Of a stretch of DNA of 64,000 bases, positions 12,201 through 24,649 are shown piece after piece. A program made the translations under genes and the position numbers. The notes beneath the pieces were generated by a model. It was not told where the DNA came from. It searched no databases and worked only from the letters and a program-made list of their open reading frames with translations. The DNA is from Tetrahymena thermophila SB210 (taxonomy: Eukaryota > Ciliophora > Oligohymenophorea > Hymenostomatida > Tetrahymenidae): the NCBI RefSeq assembly GCF_000189635.1, contig NW_002476535.1, positions 372,001 through 436,000 of the forward strand. The letters run 5' to 3'. The first letter of the stretch is position 1. Each line of letters begins with the position of its first letter.

Positions 12201-15200
12201 TAGTAGCTCAATTTAAAATGTGAAGAAAATTCAGATTTAATAAATCAACTTTAATTATCTCATTTTGAGTATTTCTAAACAATTGCTATGCACATGTTCA
12301 AATAAAAAGGAATTAAACCAAACTTTTTATCTACTACGAGAGAATCTATCAATTTCACTCTACGAAATGAAACTTTAAGTTGTTTATAAAGGAATAAAAT
12401 AAAAAAAGAGCAGCTTATTGAACATTTAAACAATTATATAGATTCTAGAGTTATAACGAGAATATAGCTGATCTTAGATGAAGACAATCAAATTGATTAG
12501 CTTGATGGAAATAAATCCAAGCAAAAATAAAATTAATCTTAAAAAAATTAGGCAGATAACTTATCCTCTGAATTTGAATTTAGGCACAAATCTATTTTCG
12601 AATATTTTGCAGCTAGAGCGATGAAGTTTGATTTTGACATACATAAAGAAAATATTCACAAGCTATCTATGGAAGAGCTTTAAAAGTTTAGTATAAATCA
12701 AAAAACAATTATGAATAGGGGATACAACCAATCAGAATAACAAATTCTATTAAAACTTTTCAAATTAATTAATTATGACAAAAATAATTGCGATTTCAAA
12801 AAATCTTATGAGTCTAATGAAATCGAAAAAAATAACAGATACTTTTAATATATAAGAAGGTCTCATATTGAAAAGTTTGACCAAAAAAGTTTAATTGATA
12901 CAGGATCGTCTAATTTACTTTCTGCTATTTTTATTTCAAATTTTTCCTTTCATAATTTGGTGCTTAGTCAATGCTCTCTTTCTACACTTTACAATTAAAA
13001 TAATAGATATTACAAAATTATTTTTGATTAGTGCAATTTAAATCATGCACTATTAAAAAATATTTAAAGTGTTTCAATTGAATCTTCATTTATTGAGTAA
13101 GCTAATTTCGATGCTAATTAAGAAGTCTTTTCTACAGATAACATTTTTAATGTTAATAAAATTATCTTTCAAGGAAACACACTTATTACAGTTAGCAACC
13201 AAGGATATATCTCTAAATTTAAAATAGGAAGCAGTGAATAAAAGCAATTCAATTTGGAATAGACTAAAAGAATTACTAAATCACCTTTAAATCAATTAAA
13301 GATATGTTCTAGCGATCAAGTAGCCGTTACAGCAAAGGCAACATTGTTTTTGGTAAACTCAAAAGATCTTTAAATTCACAAAATTAAAAGATTTTAAGAA
13401 TTTGTTACAAATTTAGATGTTGAAAATAACTCAATTGTTATTTAATTATAGAATAATAAAAACTATTTTGGAAATTTAAATTTAGATTTCAAAGAAATAT
13501 CTATTATTGGTACAAATGCAAAATTATCCAGAAAAGCTAACATATTGATTACTTATCACGACTATTCGTTAATAGTTTATAATAAAACAAATGAAGAATT
13601 TATTAAATCTTAAGAAATCAATACTGCTAGCATAACACTATTTATATTTTCTCCAAACGATAAATACTTCATAACAATTAATGATTAAAAAGATTGTACA
13701 GTATTTGATCTTGAGAAGAATTTCGATTTAATCAAAATTATTAATGATCATAATCGTTAGATTACTTCAGTTTCTTTTTCTGATAATGGTAAATACATGG
13801 CTACTGGCTCTAGGGATTAAACTTGCAAGATTTGGAATACAGAGTAGGACTTTTAACTTGTTAAAACGATATTAGGACACGAAGAAACTATTGAGTAAGT
13901 AGCTTTTTCTTGGGATAATAAATATCTAGCAACAAGTTCTGAAGATAAAGTTTGCAAAATATGGGATTTAGAAAAATAATTTGAAATAATTAATTCCTTA
14001 CAAGGTCATTCAGCACCTGTGAAGTCTGTTACTTTTTCTCCAAATTGTAAATATCTTGCAACTGGCTCTGATGATAACACTTGCAGAATATGGGATGTAG
14101 ATAAAAACTTCTAATTAGTCTATACAATTAAAGAACATACCCACTATGTTGATTCAGTTACATTTTCACCAGATGGTAAATATCTCGCTACTGGCTCTTA
14201 TGATAAGACATGCAGGGTATGGAGTGTTGAAAAAGGTTTTTAATTAGTGAAAAATATTGATTCTAATAATTTTTAGTTGACTTCAATAGCTTTCTCTGCT
14301 GATAGTAAATACTTGGCAACTGCCTGCTGGGATAATTTTTTGAAGATTTGGAATGTGCATAAAGATTTTGAGATTATCACTTCAATTAATATTAGAAGCA
14401 GTTTGGTTTCAGTTTCTTTTTCCATAGATAATAAATATGTGGTAGCAAGTATGTATGGTAGTTGCATAGTATATGATTTGTTGTCTAATTTTAATGAAGT
14501 CAATTAATTCAAATGCCATGAAGAAATAATAAAGTAAATTACTTTTTCTAAAGACGGCAAATACATGGCAACGGCAGCTAATGATAATACTTGCAAAGTA
14601 TGGGATGTACAGAAAAATTTCGAGCTTGTAACTACATTACAAGGTCATATAAGCTCTGTGTATTCAGTATCTTTTTCAGCTGACAGCAAATTTATAGCAA
14701 CAGGTTCTTAGGACAAAACTTGTAAAATATGGAATATCGATAAGGGTTTTGAGCTTGTCGATACAATACAAGGTCATTTTGAACATATAAATTCTGTTTC
14801 TTTTTCTTCAAATGGTAGGTTTATAGCAACAGGCTCGCATGATAAAACTTGTAAAATCTGGAATCTAGGATAAGGTTTTGAAATAATAAATGCTATACAA
14901 AGCCACACTGAAAAAATAAAATGTGCTGCTTTTTCTAAGGATTGTAGATATCTTGCTACTAGTTCTGATAATACTTGCATTTGGGATGTAGAAAAAGACT
15001 TTGAGCTTATCCATGTTATAAGAGATCATACAAATACTGTAACTTCAGTTGCATTTTCTTTTGATGGTAAATATTTAGCTACTGGTTCTGAAGATAACAC
15101 CTGCAAAATATGGAGCACTGAAAAGGGTTTTGAAATAGTAAAGACAATCAAAGATCATACTAGTTATATTTGTTCAGTAGCTTTCTCTTCAAATAATAAA

Positions 15201-15782
15201 TATCTAGCAACTGGCTCTGTAGATAGCACTTGCAAGATATGGAATGCATAGAATACTTTTGAAATGATTAAAACACTGGAAGGCCATACTAGATATGTAA
15301 ATTCTGTTGCATTCTCTCCAAATAGTAAGTTTTTAGCAACTGGTTCTGAGGATGAAACATGCAAAATATGGAATACAGAAAAAAGTTTTGAGCTTTTAAT
15401 TACTATAAAAGCTCATAATAGAGAAATAAAATCAGTTACCTTTTCTCCTGATGGTAAATACTTAGCAACTAGTTCTGAAGATAATACTTGCAAAATTTGG
15501 GATGCATTAAAAGACTTTGAATTAATCTAAATAATAAGAGGTCATACTAAACAAGTGAATTCTATTGCTTTTTCAACTGATAGCAAATAGCTCACTACTG
15601 GTTCTGAAGATAAAACTTGCAAGATATGGAGTACAGAAAACAATTTTGAACTAATGAATTAAATGGAATGTTTTGCAGAAACAGTTTCAAGTATTGCATT
15701 TTCTTCAGATGGTAAATTTTTGTGTGTTGGTTCATAAGGATGCAATATTATGCAATAGCTTAATTGTTAATATACCATTTGA
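9132..15782 (+). CDS. NACHT-WD40 STAND NTPase (NLR-like)
   Basis: One uninterrupted frame of about 2,216 residues ending at TGA 15780-15782. The order is: a Gln/Ser/Asn-rich N-terminus; a helical region (about 9900-11400); a NACHT NTPase with Walker A GGSGKS at 11472-11489 and Walker [11 protein letters not shown] with DGYDE at 11700-11714; a sensor-like IVTSR just after; the NACHT C-terminal motif [12 protein letters not shown] near 12573-12610; a short linker; then about 17 WD40 units from about 13630 to the end. Known STAND proteins with this layout are signal-triggered oligomerising switches, so a sensing or self-recognition role is inferred, not shown. The start is unsure: the frame is open from 8829, with further ATGs at 8889, 9084 and 9108. 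No intron is needed within the conserved part. Confidence 0.9.
13630..15770 (+). repeat. WD40 repeat array, about 17 units
   Basis: In-frame repeat of about 43 residues (129 bases) within the NACHT gene. The consensus core is [17 protein letters not shown] followed by DNTCKIWD, a lead-out of KxFELVxTIxGHT, then the next unit. Units are highly alike except the first and last, which are degenerate; the unit at about 14397-14520, where the WD core is replaced by SCIVYDLL; and the unit near 14940-14985, which is two residues short. Roughly 16 usable blades would suit two seven- or eight-bladed propellers. Confidence 0.9.
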
Positions 15783-16514
15783 ACATTATTATAAATATTA
15801 AACTAAATATTATAAATTTGTTTGATCTTATTAATATTTTTTAGTAAGTTATTATTCAGAATTTATATTTTATATATCGTATGTACTTAAAACAGACAGT
15901 GCACTATACAAATAACAATATAAAATTTTATATAAATACAAATTTAATAATAATATTAATAGTATTATTTATCAATAAATATTTTCTTTACTTTATTTTA
16001 CATAGTTATAAAGGAAAATTTTGTTGCAATAAATTAAAAATATTAAATTTTAATTTTAAAATTAATAAATAAATTTATTTATTAAAATTTTTAAAATGCT
16101 TTTTAGGTAAAATAATATTATGTTAGTATCAAAATGATTATAAAATGAATGGAAAAAAAGATGATTTTAGAAGAAGAATAATAAAAATTAAAAATAAAAA
16201 TTATAATAGTGGTATGAATGGAAATTTAAAGTATATTTAAGTGGTTAAAACAAGAAAAAAGAAATATGCGCAAAAAACTAAATTCATATGCAAACTTAAC
16301 TTGATTGCAATTACAAACAAAATTTATAGTATTTATAGATTTTAATTTAAAGCAATTAATTAATTGTTAATATCTCATAAATTTATTTTCCTTTATTTTT
16401 AGAGACACACAAACAAATAATCAAAGTTAATATTTTAGCTTAAGTTTTTGTTAGTTAGGAATAACAAAATAGTTTTATAACCAATTTATTGCGTTTTTTT
16501 CTATCCTTCATAAA
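15783..16514. other. Intergenic, nothing recognised
   Basis: AT-rich sequence between two + strand genes. Short open stretches exist (for example from 15881), but their Ile/Asn/Tyr/Lys composition is what random AT-rich DNA gives with a single stop codon. It presumably holds the 3' end of the NACHT transcript and the promoter of the next gene. Confidence 0.5.
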
Positions 16515-19500
16515 ATGAGCTTCTCTGGTCCTCTTATGTCGGAAGACTTGAAAAAAGTCTAGGAATAGCTAGCTTAAATAATGAAATAAACTAGTAAATA
16601 GAAAGCAAAGAAAACAGATGATTTTAGTGAAAGTAGATCTCAGGATTATCAAAATAATGAGGAAGATTAGACGGAATAAAAATATAAATAAATGATTTCA
16701 AACAGCTAAAATATCCCTGATGTAAATTTATTTTAATAACATTAAGCAACTAGAATAATAGTACAATTTACTTAATGAAAAAAATCTTTTTTATGCAACT
16801 TTTTTGTTAATTTTTATAATTAATTATTGGATTTCTTAGGATGTAATTTAAAAAAAACTAGGTAGGACTAGTTGACCAAACATCAGATTTGATGCAAAAC
16901 ATAATAAAGGTCATGAAAGACTAAGATTTAAATAACTAACTATAAATATTGACAGATTAAGAAATATCTAAGCCAATTACAGGATTTGATTTGAAAAATG
17001 TGATAAATAGAATGCATTAGGGTATTTCTGCTGAGTAATAAAGAATTTAGGGAGCAAGAAATAGTAATGCTGATAGTAGGAATATATCAATGTGTCAAAG
17101 CAGTATTTTAAATAAAAGTGCTAATTTTGGTAAGAGTAAGAGTAAATCGCCAGCTCTTTCCTCAAGAACAAAGGCGATAATAAATAAGAAGTAAAAAAAT
17201 GGTGAATATAAACCTATATACAAAAGATTGGATGAAATCAAACAGCGCCATGAAGAAACAATAATGAGAACAAAAGGGATGTATCCCAAAGTTGAAGAGC
17301 CAATACCATCATTTCATCCATAAATTAAAGAGCATAAATTTAAAATCATGTAACATAAAAACAGACAATAATAAAATTGGGATGAGTTTCTCAAAGAAAT
17401 GAAAGATTGGGATGAAAAAAAAATATCATAAATCAAATAAAGGCAAGCAGAAAAAGAAATGAAAACAAAAGAGATACATACTTTTCGACCAGTGATAAAC
17501 CGCTCCACTTAAAACATACTTGAAAAAGTACAAAATTTGCAAAGATTCTCAATAACCTACATAAAATACTTTCCATTTAAAAATAGCCAATAAATTAATT
17601 TTCAAATTTTTTTTAATCAATTTTTCGTGAAAATTGAGAAAAATCATAATAAATTTTATTGCTTAAATTGTATCCGTTAATAGTAGATTGATTGAACTCT
17701 TAAAGTATGAGAATTTTTTTATACTGAAGTATAAAGAATCAATAAAAAAATAAATTATTTGGTATTTAAAGATAACCATTTGTTTTTCAATTTAGAATAT
17801 ATTTATTTATTCTTAATAATCAGAATTTATAATTTAACGTAGCAAATATTTTTTTAAAGCTAAATTATAATTTTGGATAATTTAAATTAATTCAATATCT
17901 TATTTGCAATATGTTTTGAATTTTTCTCAAATATTTTAACTTGATAAATATCTAATTTATTAAATAATTAATTAGTCTCCTTCTTTGAAAAATGATTATG
18001 ACCCTTAAAATATGCAAAATGTAGTTAGTAGACTTTATTCTAGAATGAAAGAAAAGAAATAGAGAGAGGAATAAAGACTAAAAGAAAGTTTCTCTAATTC
18101 TCCATTTAGACCTAAAATAAATTAAAACTCTGAAAAACTATTTTTTAAAGTAATTTTCAAAAATAATTTTATGAAATAATTAATTATTTTTTAATTTAAT
18201 AAATAAAAATATAACTAAAATAAATATTTAATATAAATAAATAACATTTTTAACATATTTATTAACTGTAAATTTTAATGTTTTATACCTTATTTTAATA
18301 ATTTATTTAATGATTATAAATAATTTAATTAACTTAGATGTGTAATGGAATAAAAGTTCCTTTAGAAGAAAGGATGAAACAAAGAACTCCAATTAAGAAT
18401 ATAATAGATACAACTCCTAGAAATTTGACACCTTAGTAAGGGAAAGTACCAAATACCTTAGATCCCATCAAAGAAGTATAACAATCAAATAACTAAGTGC
18501 CTTCATTTAAAAATCAGGGTGAGTAGCTAAATAAATCACTTTAGCTTTAAAACAGTATTATTTCTAATAAGACACTTACAAAAGAAGGTTTTTTACAAAA
18601 TAGCTCAGGACTTAATCAAAGCATTCATATTTAAAAAAACATATCCAATAATACAAATTAACTTTCGTTGAGCAATTGTTCTTTTTTAAACAATAATAAC
18701 AATGGGAATTTAACAAATACTAGTAATATTAACAATATAACTATTTAAACTCCTGAAAATAAGAAATCAAATGGTCTAAACACTTCAAAATCAATAATAT
18801 TAAGTAAAAATAAAGAAAAAAACCCAAATAATAAAAGTATTCTCGGATTATCCACGAAAGCAACAAATGATACTTAGAAGGAAAACAATTATCATATTTT
18901 AATAACAGATGGAAATCAAAGCAGTTAAGAAGATTTATAAATAAATAGATCTAGCATAGTTAAAATAAAACCAAGTAATTCCCCTTAAAGAGCTTCAACC
19001 TCTCAGATAGAGCAAAATAGATTAGCTGCTTCCAATTAAAAATAGAATCAACAGAATCTTAGCTTGTAAAATAGTACTTCTAACCTAGTTAATTCAAATA
19101 AATTATCGCAATCAATCAACCTCTTAAATTAAAAATCTGCTTAAAAATAAGAAGAGCAAACCTCTTCTCCATAAAAAGCAAATGTAAACCTCACTTACAA
19201 TATCAGATCCCCCAAGCTAAATCATTCTCCCTTGAAAAAATCTGCTTTGAACTATACTATGACAGTACAGAATATCAAAGCATAAACAAATAAGCTTTCT
19301 TCAGCCAGCAAATTTGAAGTTCTAAATACATAAATCAGTCCACTCAAAGATCTTGATAACTAAAACGACATTGAATATGGTTAAAATTTAAAATATATTA
19401 TTAACCTTCTCAAAAAAGAAGATCCCTCCTTCTCTTAATAAAAAAATTCAATAATGCAATCCTAACATTAAAATTCTTAAAGTAGTCTCCAAATATAGAA

Positions 19501-19534
19501 TAAAATATAAAAATCACCACAAAAGAAAAAATGA
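16515..19534 (+). CDS. Four-exon cytoskeletal-type protein, RPxIN motifs
   Basis: Four exons, all joined in phase 0, give 747 residues: 16515-16721, 16862-17527, 17976-18149 and 18338-19534. Introns start GTAAAT, GTACAA and GTAATT and end CTAG, TTAG and TTAG. Exons 2 and 3 carry charged helical stretches (WDEFLKEMKDWDEKK; MKEKKQREEQRLKES) each followed by a Phe-Arg-Pro motif, HTFRPVINRS and SPFRPKINQNS; paired motifs of this kind are common in ciliate cytoskeletal and ciliary proteins. Exon 4 (398 residues) is Ser/Asn/Gln-rich, low complexity and probably disordered, ending SPQKKK. No enzyme motif is visible, and the name is by motif only. The intron 1 donor could instead be GTACAA at 16761, also in phase 0, and the second donor is the least certain. 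Confidence 0.75.
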
Positions 19535-20066
19535 AGAAAAATTTGTAAATAAAAATGGTTCTAAATTTATTTTTTGAATTGTAAATATAAAAAATAATCG
19601 ATAAAATATATAGAAGATATATATTTATCTAATTATATTTTCATTTTATGTAATTAATAGTTTTATATTATTACTTGTATATGCTATTTGTTATATACAA
19701 TTTTTAAAGGTTTTTAGTCAAGCTATTTTTTAATAAATTCCTGTTCAAGAAGCATTAAACAAATAATTTATATGGTAGAAAAAGAGGAATTTCGAATAAT
19801 GGAAAAAACAACAAACAAAAAATAAAGCTGTTAAATTATTTGTTTTTTTAATAATGTTAAAAAAATTGTTTCAAAAACAGAAATAAATTTTTTTAATAAA
19901 ATTAATTGTTTAACTTATATGAATAAAAAGAAAAAGAAAAATTTAGAATATAAAAATATACAATTTATTTATAAATATTAATACAAACTTTTAGTAATAG
20001 TTTAATTACTAAAATACAATTAAATATTTGTTATTAAAAAAATTAAATGATTTTTTTTATTTTTTT
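19535..20066. other. Convergent intergenic region
   Basis: Gap between two convergent genes, so both 3' ends fall here. It is AT-rich with no supported ORF, and I see no defined terminator or polyadenylation signal beyond AATAAA-like words. Confidence 0.5.
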
Positions 20067-23000
20067 CAAAGATATGTTTGAGAACTTAATAATCTCTATT
20101 CGTTTTCTTTAGCAATATCTTCTACTAGTTATGATGGCTTAATAGATTTTTTAAGTTTTCTAATTGCAAATATTGAATATGCAAAAGCAAGCAAAAGAAT
20201 TGCACCAAGAGAACAACCAATATATAGGACTAATTATTAAATAAGTAAACCAGCTTTCAAAGCTCCGTAAATATCATCAACCTATTCAAAATAAACAAAA
20301 TTAGTTAATTAATTATTCAATAATACTTATTATATTACCTTGGCTTGAGTAAAGTTACCAGAACGATAAACGTAGAAGAATGGAATCATAACTGGTTCTT
20401 TAATCTTATTGAATAAAAGATCTGGCTCAAAAAGTAAAACACCTTAAAGATTCAAAGTAATACCAAGAGAAACTCCACTATTTATTTTATATAAATTTGT
20501 ATTAATCAATATACTAAATCTTAAATTTAATTAAATTTATATGTTCTTTTAAATTTAATTTAATTTAAAATATTTTTTATTAAATTTGTTTAAAATTTTT
20601 AATTATTCAAAAAGTAAATTACGTGTAAGGCTCTACATACATTTAAGTGTCATCCCATTCATTAGGATACTATAGATTACCATCCTTGTTATAAAGTACG
20701 ATTCTTTCACTCATATTTGGTTGCATTTAATACATATGTGTCTTAGTATTGAATACTGGGGCTTATAATATGGAAGTTAGATTAATAGCATAATCGTAGT
20801 AGTAAGAATAAACCTATTAATTTATTATTTATGTATTATTATTTAAAATTTATTAATAGTCAGAAATTAATTATTAAATAATATTTTACATCTGCATTTT
20901 AAGAACATACTGAAGCATTTCTCATAATGCATCCTGAAATTTCATATTTATAGGTATTAATTCCATGGAATTCTTGCTCTTTACCAGTATTTGCAACATA
21001 ACCTAATTGTAGATATTAAATTTTAAAAACGAAAATACGAAAAAATTAAGTAAATACCTCCTGTATACACAGTTGTGACAAAAATTGGAAGGTTAGTATG
21101 CTTACCTACGTCAGGCTATTTATATTTATAAATTTCATGTAAATTAATAGTGTAAATTGTAATAAATAATTACTTGATTTGAACCAGCATCTGTACCAAC
21201 AATTGGAATATTTTTGGCCCATGGAGTAACAAAATCTTAGTGGACTTAAAAGCCATCAAATGAAGGTTTTAAAAATGAAATGTATTCCAAGCCATTTACT
21301 TATTAATATTGTCTAACTTGATCGTAATTACTCTTTCCTGTGTACATAGCTTATGATTAGAATTAACTTGTTTCAGTCATATTTATATCATTAAAGTTTA
21401 ACATATATCCAGTTGAAGGATCTCCTCCTGCTTGAGGATTCATACTTGCAATATTATATAAGAAATCATCTTTGTATCCAGAGAGTAAATCATTAGATTT
21501 TCTAGTCTGAGTTAATCCAAAAGCAGTGAATGCTGTAATCCATCTTAATTTAAAAAAATATATTGTAATTTTTATTAATTCTCAAAAAATTTAAACTAAA
21601 AAAAAGCTTTTTATTTTGTATTGAAATTTTTTAAAAGTTAGTATTTTTGAAAGGCAAAATTAGAATAAATAAAATTTGCATTAAATTACTTTTAAAATAA
21701 CATTTTTTACATTTGATAGAATAATTTTGAAAATTAAAATAAATTTTTCTAATAAATTAAATATTTGATTTTGAAATTGGTTTACCTTAAATAATCTCTT
21801 ATCTAGTTTGGATCTTAGAAGAAATAGGTAGTTTCAAAATTTGTGTCAATCAAGAACATTTGTATTTATCTAGTTCCAGAAAATAAATAGTCAAAACCTA
21901 AGAGTTATACTAATTGATCATAGCTCAGTTAAGGAGGAGGTTAGGTAAAGGTGTCTTTGAAATGCTCTACGTAATAACCCCATTCATAGGCATGTGGTAA
22001 TTCATGTGCCCATTACTTTAGAGTATCAGTACCTGGATTTGGAAATCCAGCTTATATTAAGATTGGAGGAATGTTACGAATAATTTCCATATTGTACCAT
22101 TATTTAACAGCAATTTCATAATAGGAACATTTTTTTTAGACCTCATTTTAACAATTATAAGCAGTTTGCATTTATGAATCAGCAAATTATATTGCCTTCT
22201 AAATTAAAGGCAAAGCATCAGAAGTAAGTTGTTATATAAAATTTTTATTTCCAAATAGAACATTTAAACTATTACAATATTCTGAGAATCCACCATACAT
22301 ATTACATTCGTATAAGACTTTCATTGAATCCATTTAATCTGATCCAAATTATTTAAAAGGTGATGCATCTATACATAATTGATATTACGAATTTAAATTT
22401 GTATTTACATAATTTTGAAAGGCTTAACAATCAGCTATATTATTTAATTTGAAGTAAATTCTAATCATAGGTGAAATTAATGTTATGGCTAATATATCTT
22501 ATGTTTCTGAGAATACTGTGTACAAGCCTTAGCTGGCAGCACCTGTTAAACCTGCAACAGCAGAACCACCATTTTTATAATTTTTTGATTCAGCAAAAAT
22601 ATCAACTATGTATTTTGCATATTCCCAAAACAAGTAAGCAGCATCTAAGTAATTTTACCCAAAGTATTGTTCATTGATTTCAAAGCGATCAGCAATTGTT
22701 TTTAGATAAATAATTTCCTTTGTTTTATCATATAACTCTCCGTTAGTATAAAGTACGCCTAAATTACCTTAATTAAGTAATGTGTTTGTATTTTTTGTGA
22801 AATCAGTATTGTCCACTGGGTTTTAAATATAATAAGTAACTTTCTCAGCTATTTAAATAAAATATTATTAAATTTATATTTTTAATTTTAAAAATAATTT
22901 ACCCCACTCCTAAGGAAATTATATTTTCTGATATACGTCAGAAGAATCAATATAATCTTTAAAATAGTTTTCCTAAAAAAAATTTATTTCAGGGAAACCG

Positions 23001-24649
23001 GTTGTGGTTTTGTTCTATTCTACAATAGACATACCTAGTTTCGTAGCAGACCATTACCCAGCCTATTTAAGAAAAATATATTAAGTGAGGGAAAAAAAAG
23101 CAAATCAATTTTTTACTGCAAGACAAGCTCTAATTAGTTGCTCATCTGTCTAAGTACACTCAAATTAACCTTTAACAAGTAATTACCTTCCTGCATTAAT
23201 GCTGTTTTAGAAATCATCATGTTTTATAGTAAAGAATGATGAGAGGTTATTGTAGTTTATTTTAAAATAATTAACTAGGAACATACAAGTTGGTTTATTT
23301 TACTAACTACTTATCATTTCCTTAAAAGCAACCATCCAAATATAGGAGTTAGAATGAATACCGTAATTTGGATCATTAAATATAAAGTCCTATACATTTA
23401 CTATTTATTATATCAAAGGTTATTAATCACCTACTTAAAGAAATTTTTTCCAATTATCTATTGTATTAATTTAAGTCTAAGACATTACACCAATATCGAT
23501 AGTATCTAAAAGTTAATCAACCAATCCGCTAATTAATCCATAGAAAGCTATAATAAAAAGTTTAAAACAATTTTAATATTGGATAAAGCGAATAATTAAA
23601 TAAAAATATTAAATTAATTCAGATATATCATAAATTAAAATATTTGTTATTAATTAAATTTATGTTTTGGTAAATAAATGAAAATATTTTACCTTGAGAA
23701 CCAACTTGAACTCTTGAGGCTTGTTTTATTTAATACCAGAAACCCATAGGACCAAGATTTACCACGGTTTGAAGTTCTATTTAAATTTAAAGGTTACTCG
23801 TTTATTTCGAATAAAGATAAATTAAAAGAATAAAAAATATGAAAAGAATAGGTTTTTTATAAAAATGGAGCCAAATTTATGATAAAAATAAATTTTTATT
23901 CATATTTGCTATAAAAATAGTAAATTTGATGCCTTTCTTGCTTAACTTAATTCTTTTAGGTCATTTGATTAAAAATTGTTGTTTTGGAGATTTCTTAAGA
24001 TATTTTTATTAGAGAAGTTTAAAATAATTGATTTTTATTTGCTTAAGTAGCTTAAGCAAATTGAAAACGAACGAACGAACGATATTTAGATATTTGAAAT
24101 ATTTTTTAATGAGAAATTAAAATTTTTAAAATTACCTTCGCCAGTAGAACCTTTGATTGGTAAAAAAAATTCCTAAAACTGATAACTGACAATAGAGCCA
24201 TCTTCATTGTATTAAGGATTAGTAAAGTTTTAAAACTCTTAGTAGTAGACTGTCTAGCTTTCATTCAAAGTAGGCTTATCACCATAGATAAAGAATCTTT
24301 CTGCATTAGTCCAGTTAAAAAAAGTAAACTGACGCTCCAAGACCATTCCAGTATCTCCAGGAATTTATCCCCATTAATCATAATTGCTTTACTGCATCAC
24401 AACTTATTATTTAGCCTAGTCTTTGATGAAGTTTATTAATATAATAGGCATAACTATGCCTACGATTAAAAGCAAAAATCCACAAATGCCTGTAAACCAT
24501 GCAATTTTTTTATATTTTCTTAAGGCTCTCATACCCTTTTCATAATGATAGTTATCTCTTGTATTAGATTAGTTAGTCTATTCCACATTATAGGGGTGTT
24601 GCTATTATGAGTTAGGCTAGCTAACATTCTAATTTGTATTGTTTTGCAT
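20067..24649 (-). CDS. CD36/LIMP-2 family scavenger receptor homologue
   Basis: Reads from ATG at 24649 down to TGA at 20069-20067 with about nine or ten introns (clear ones at 20282-20338, 20478-20622, 20814-20889 and 21003-21057; larger ones near 21546-21784, 23550-23691 and 23777-24134). The product, roughly 1,100 residues, has a Gln/Asn-rich cytosolic N-tail, an N-terminal membrane helix (ICGFLLLIVGIVMPIILIN), a large lumenal region with the family patterns IPGDTGMVLERQF, IVGTDAGSNQ, YVEPYTGVSLGI and MIPFFYVYRSGNFTQAK, and a C-terminal membrane helix with a short basic tail. Both membrane ends and the pre-helix segment match CD36/LIMP-2. Usual length is about 470 residues, so there is a Cys-containing insertion of several hundred residues (roughly 21,900-23,400). 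Binding of lipids or particles, or lysosomal trafficking, is inferred from the family. Confidence 0.88.
24068..24082. repeat. (CGAA)n microsatellite in an intron
   Basis: Just under four CGAA units inside a large intron of the CD36-family gene; a G+C island in otherwise very AT-rich intron sequence. Confidence 0.8.

Noticed and set aside
14273..15364. Several minus-strand ORFs across the WD40 region
   Set aside because: They are antisense shadows of the regular WD repeat and repeat with the same period.
15881..16072. 63-codon + strand ORF after the NACHT gene
   Set aside because: Its Ile/Asn/Tyr/Lys-only composition is typical of random AT-rich DNA; no conserved motif.
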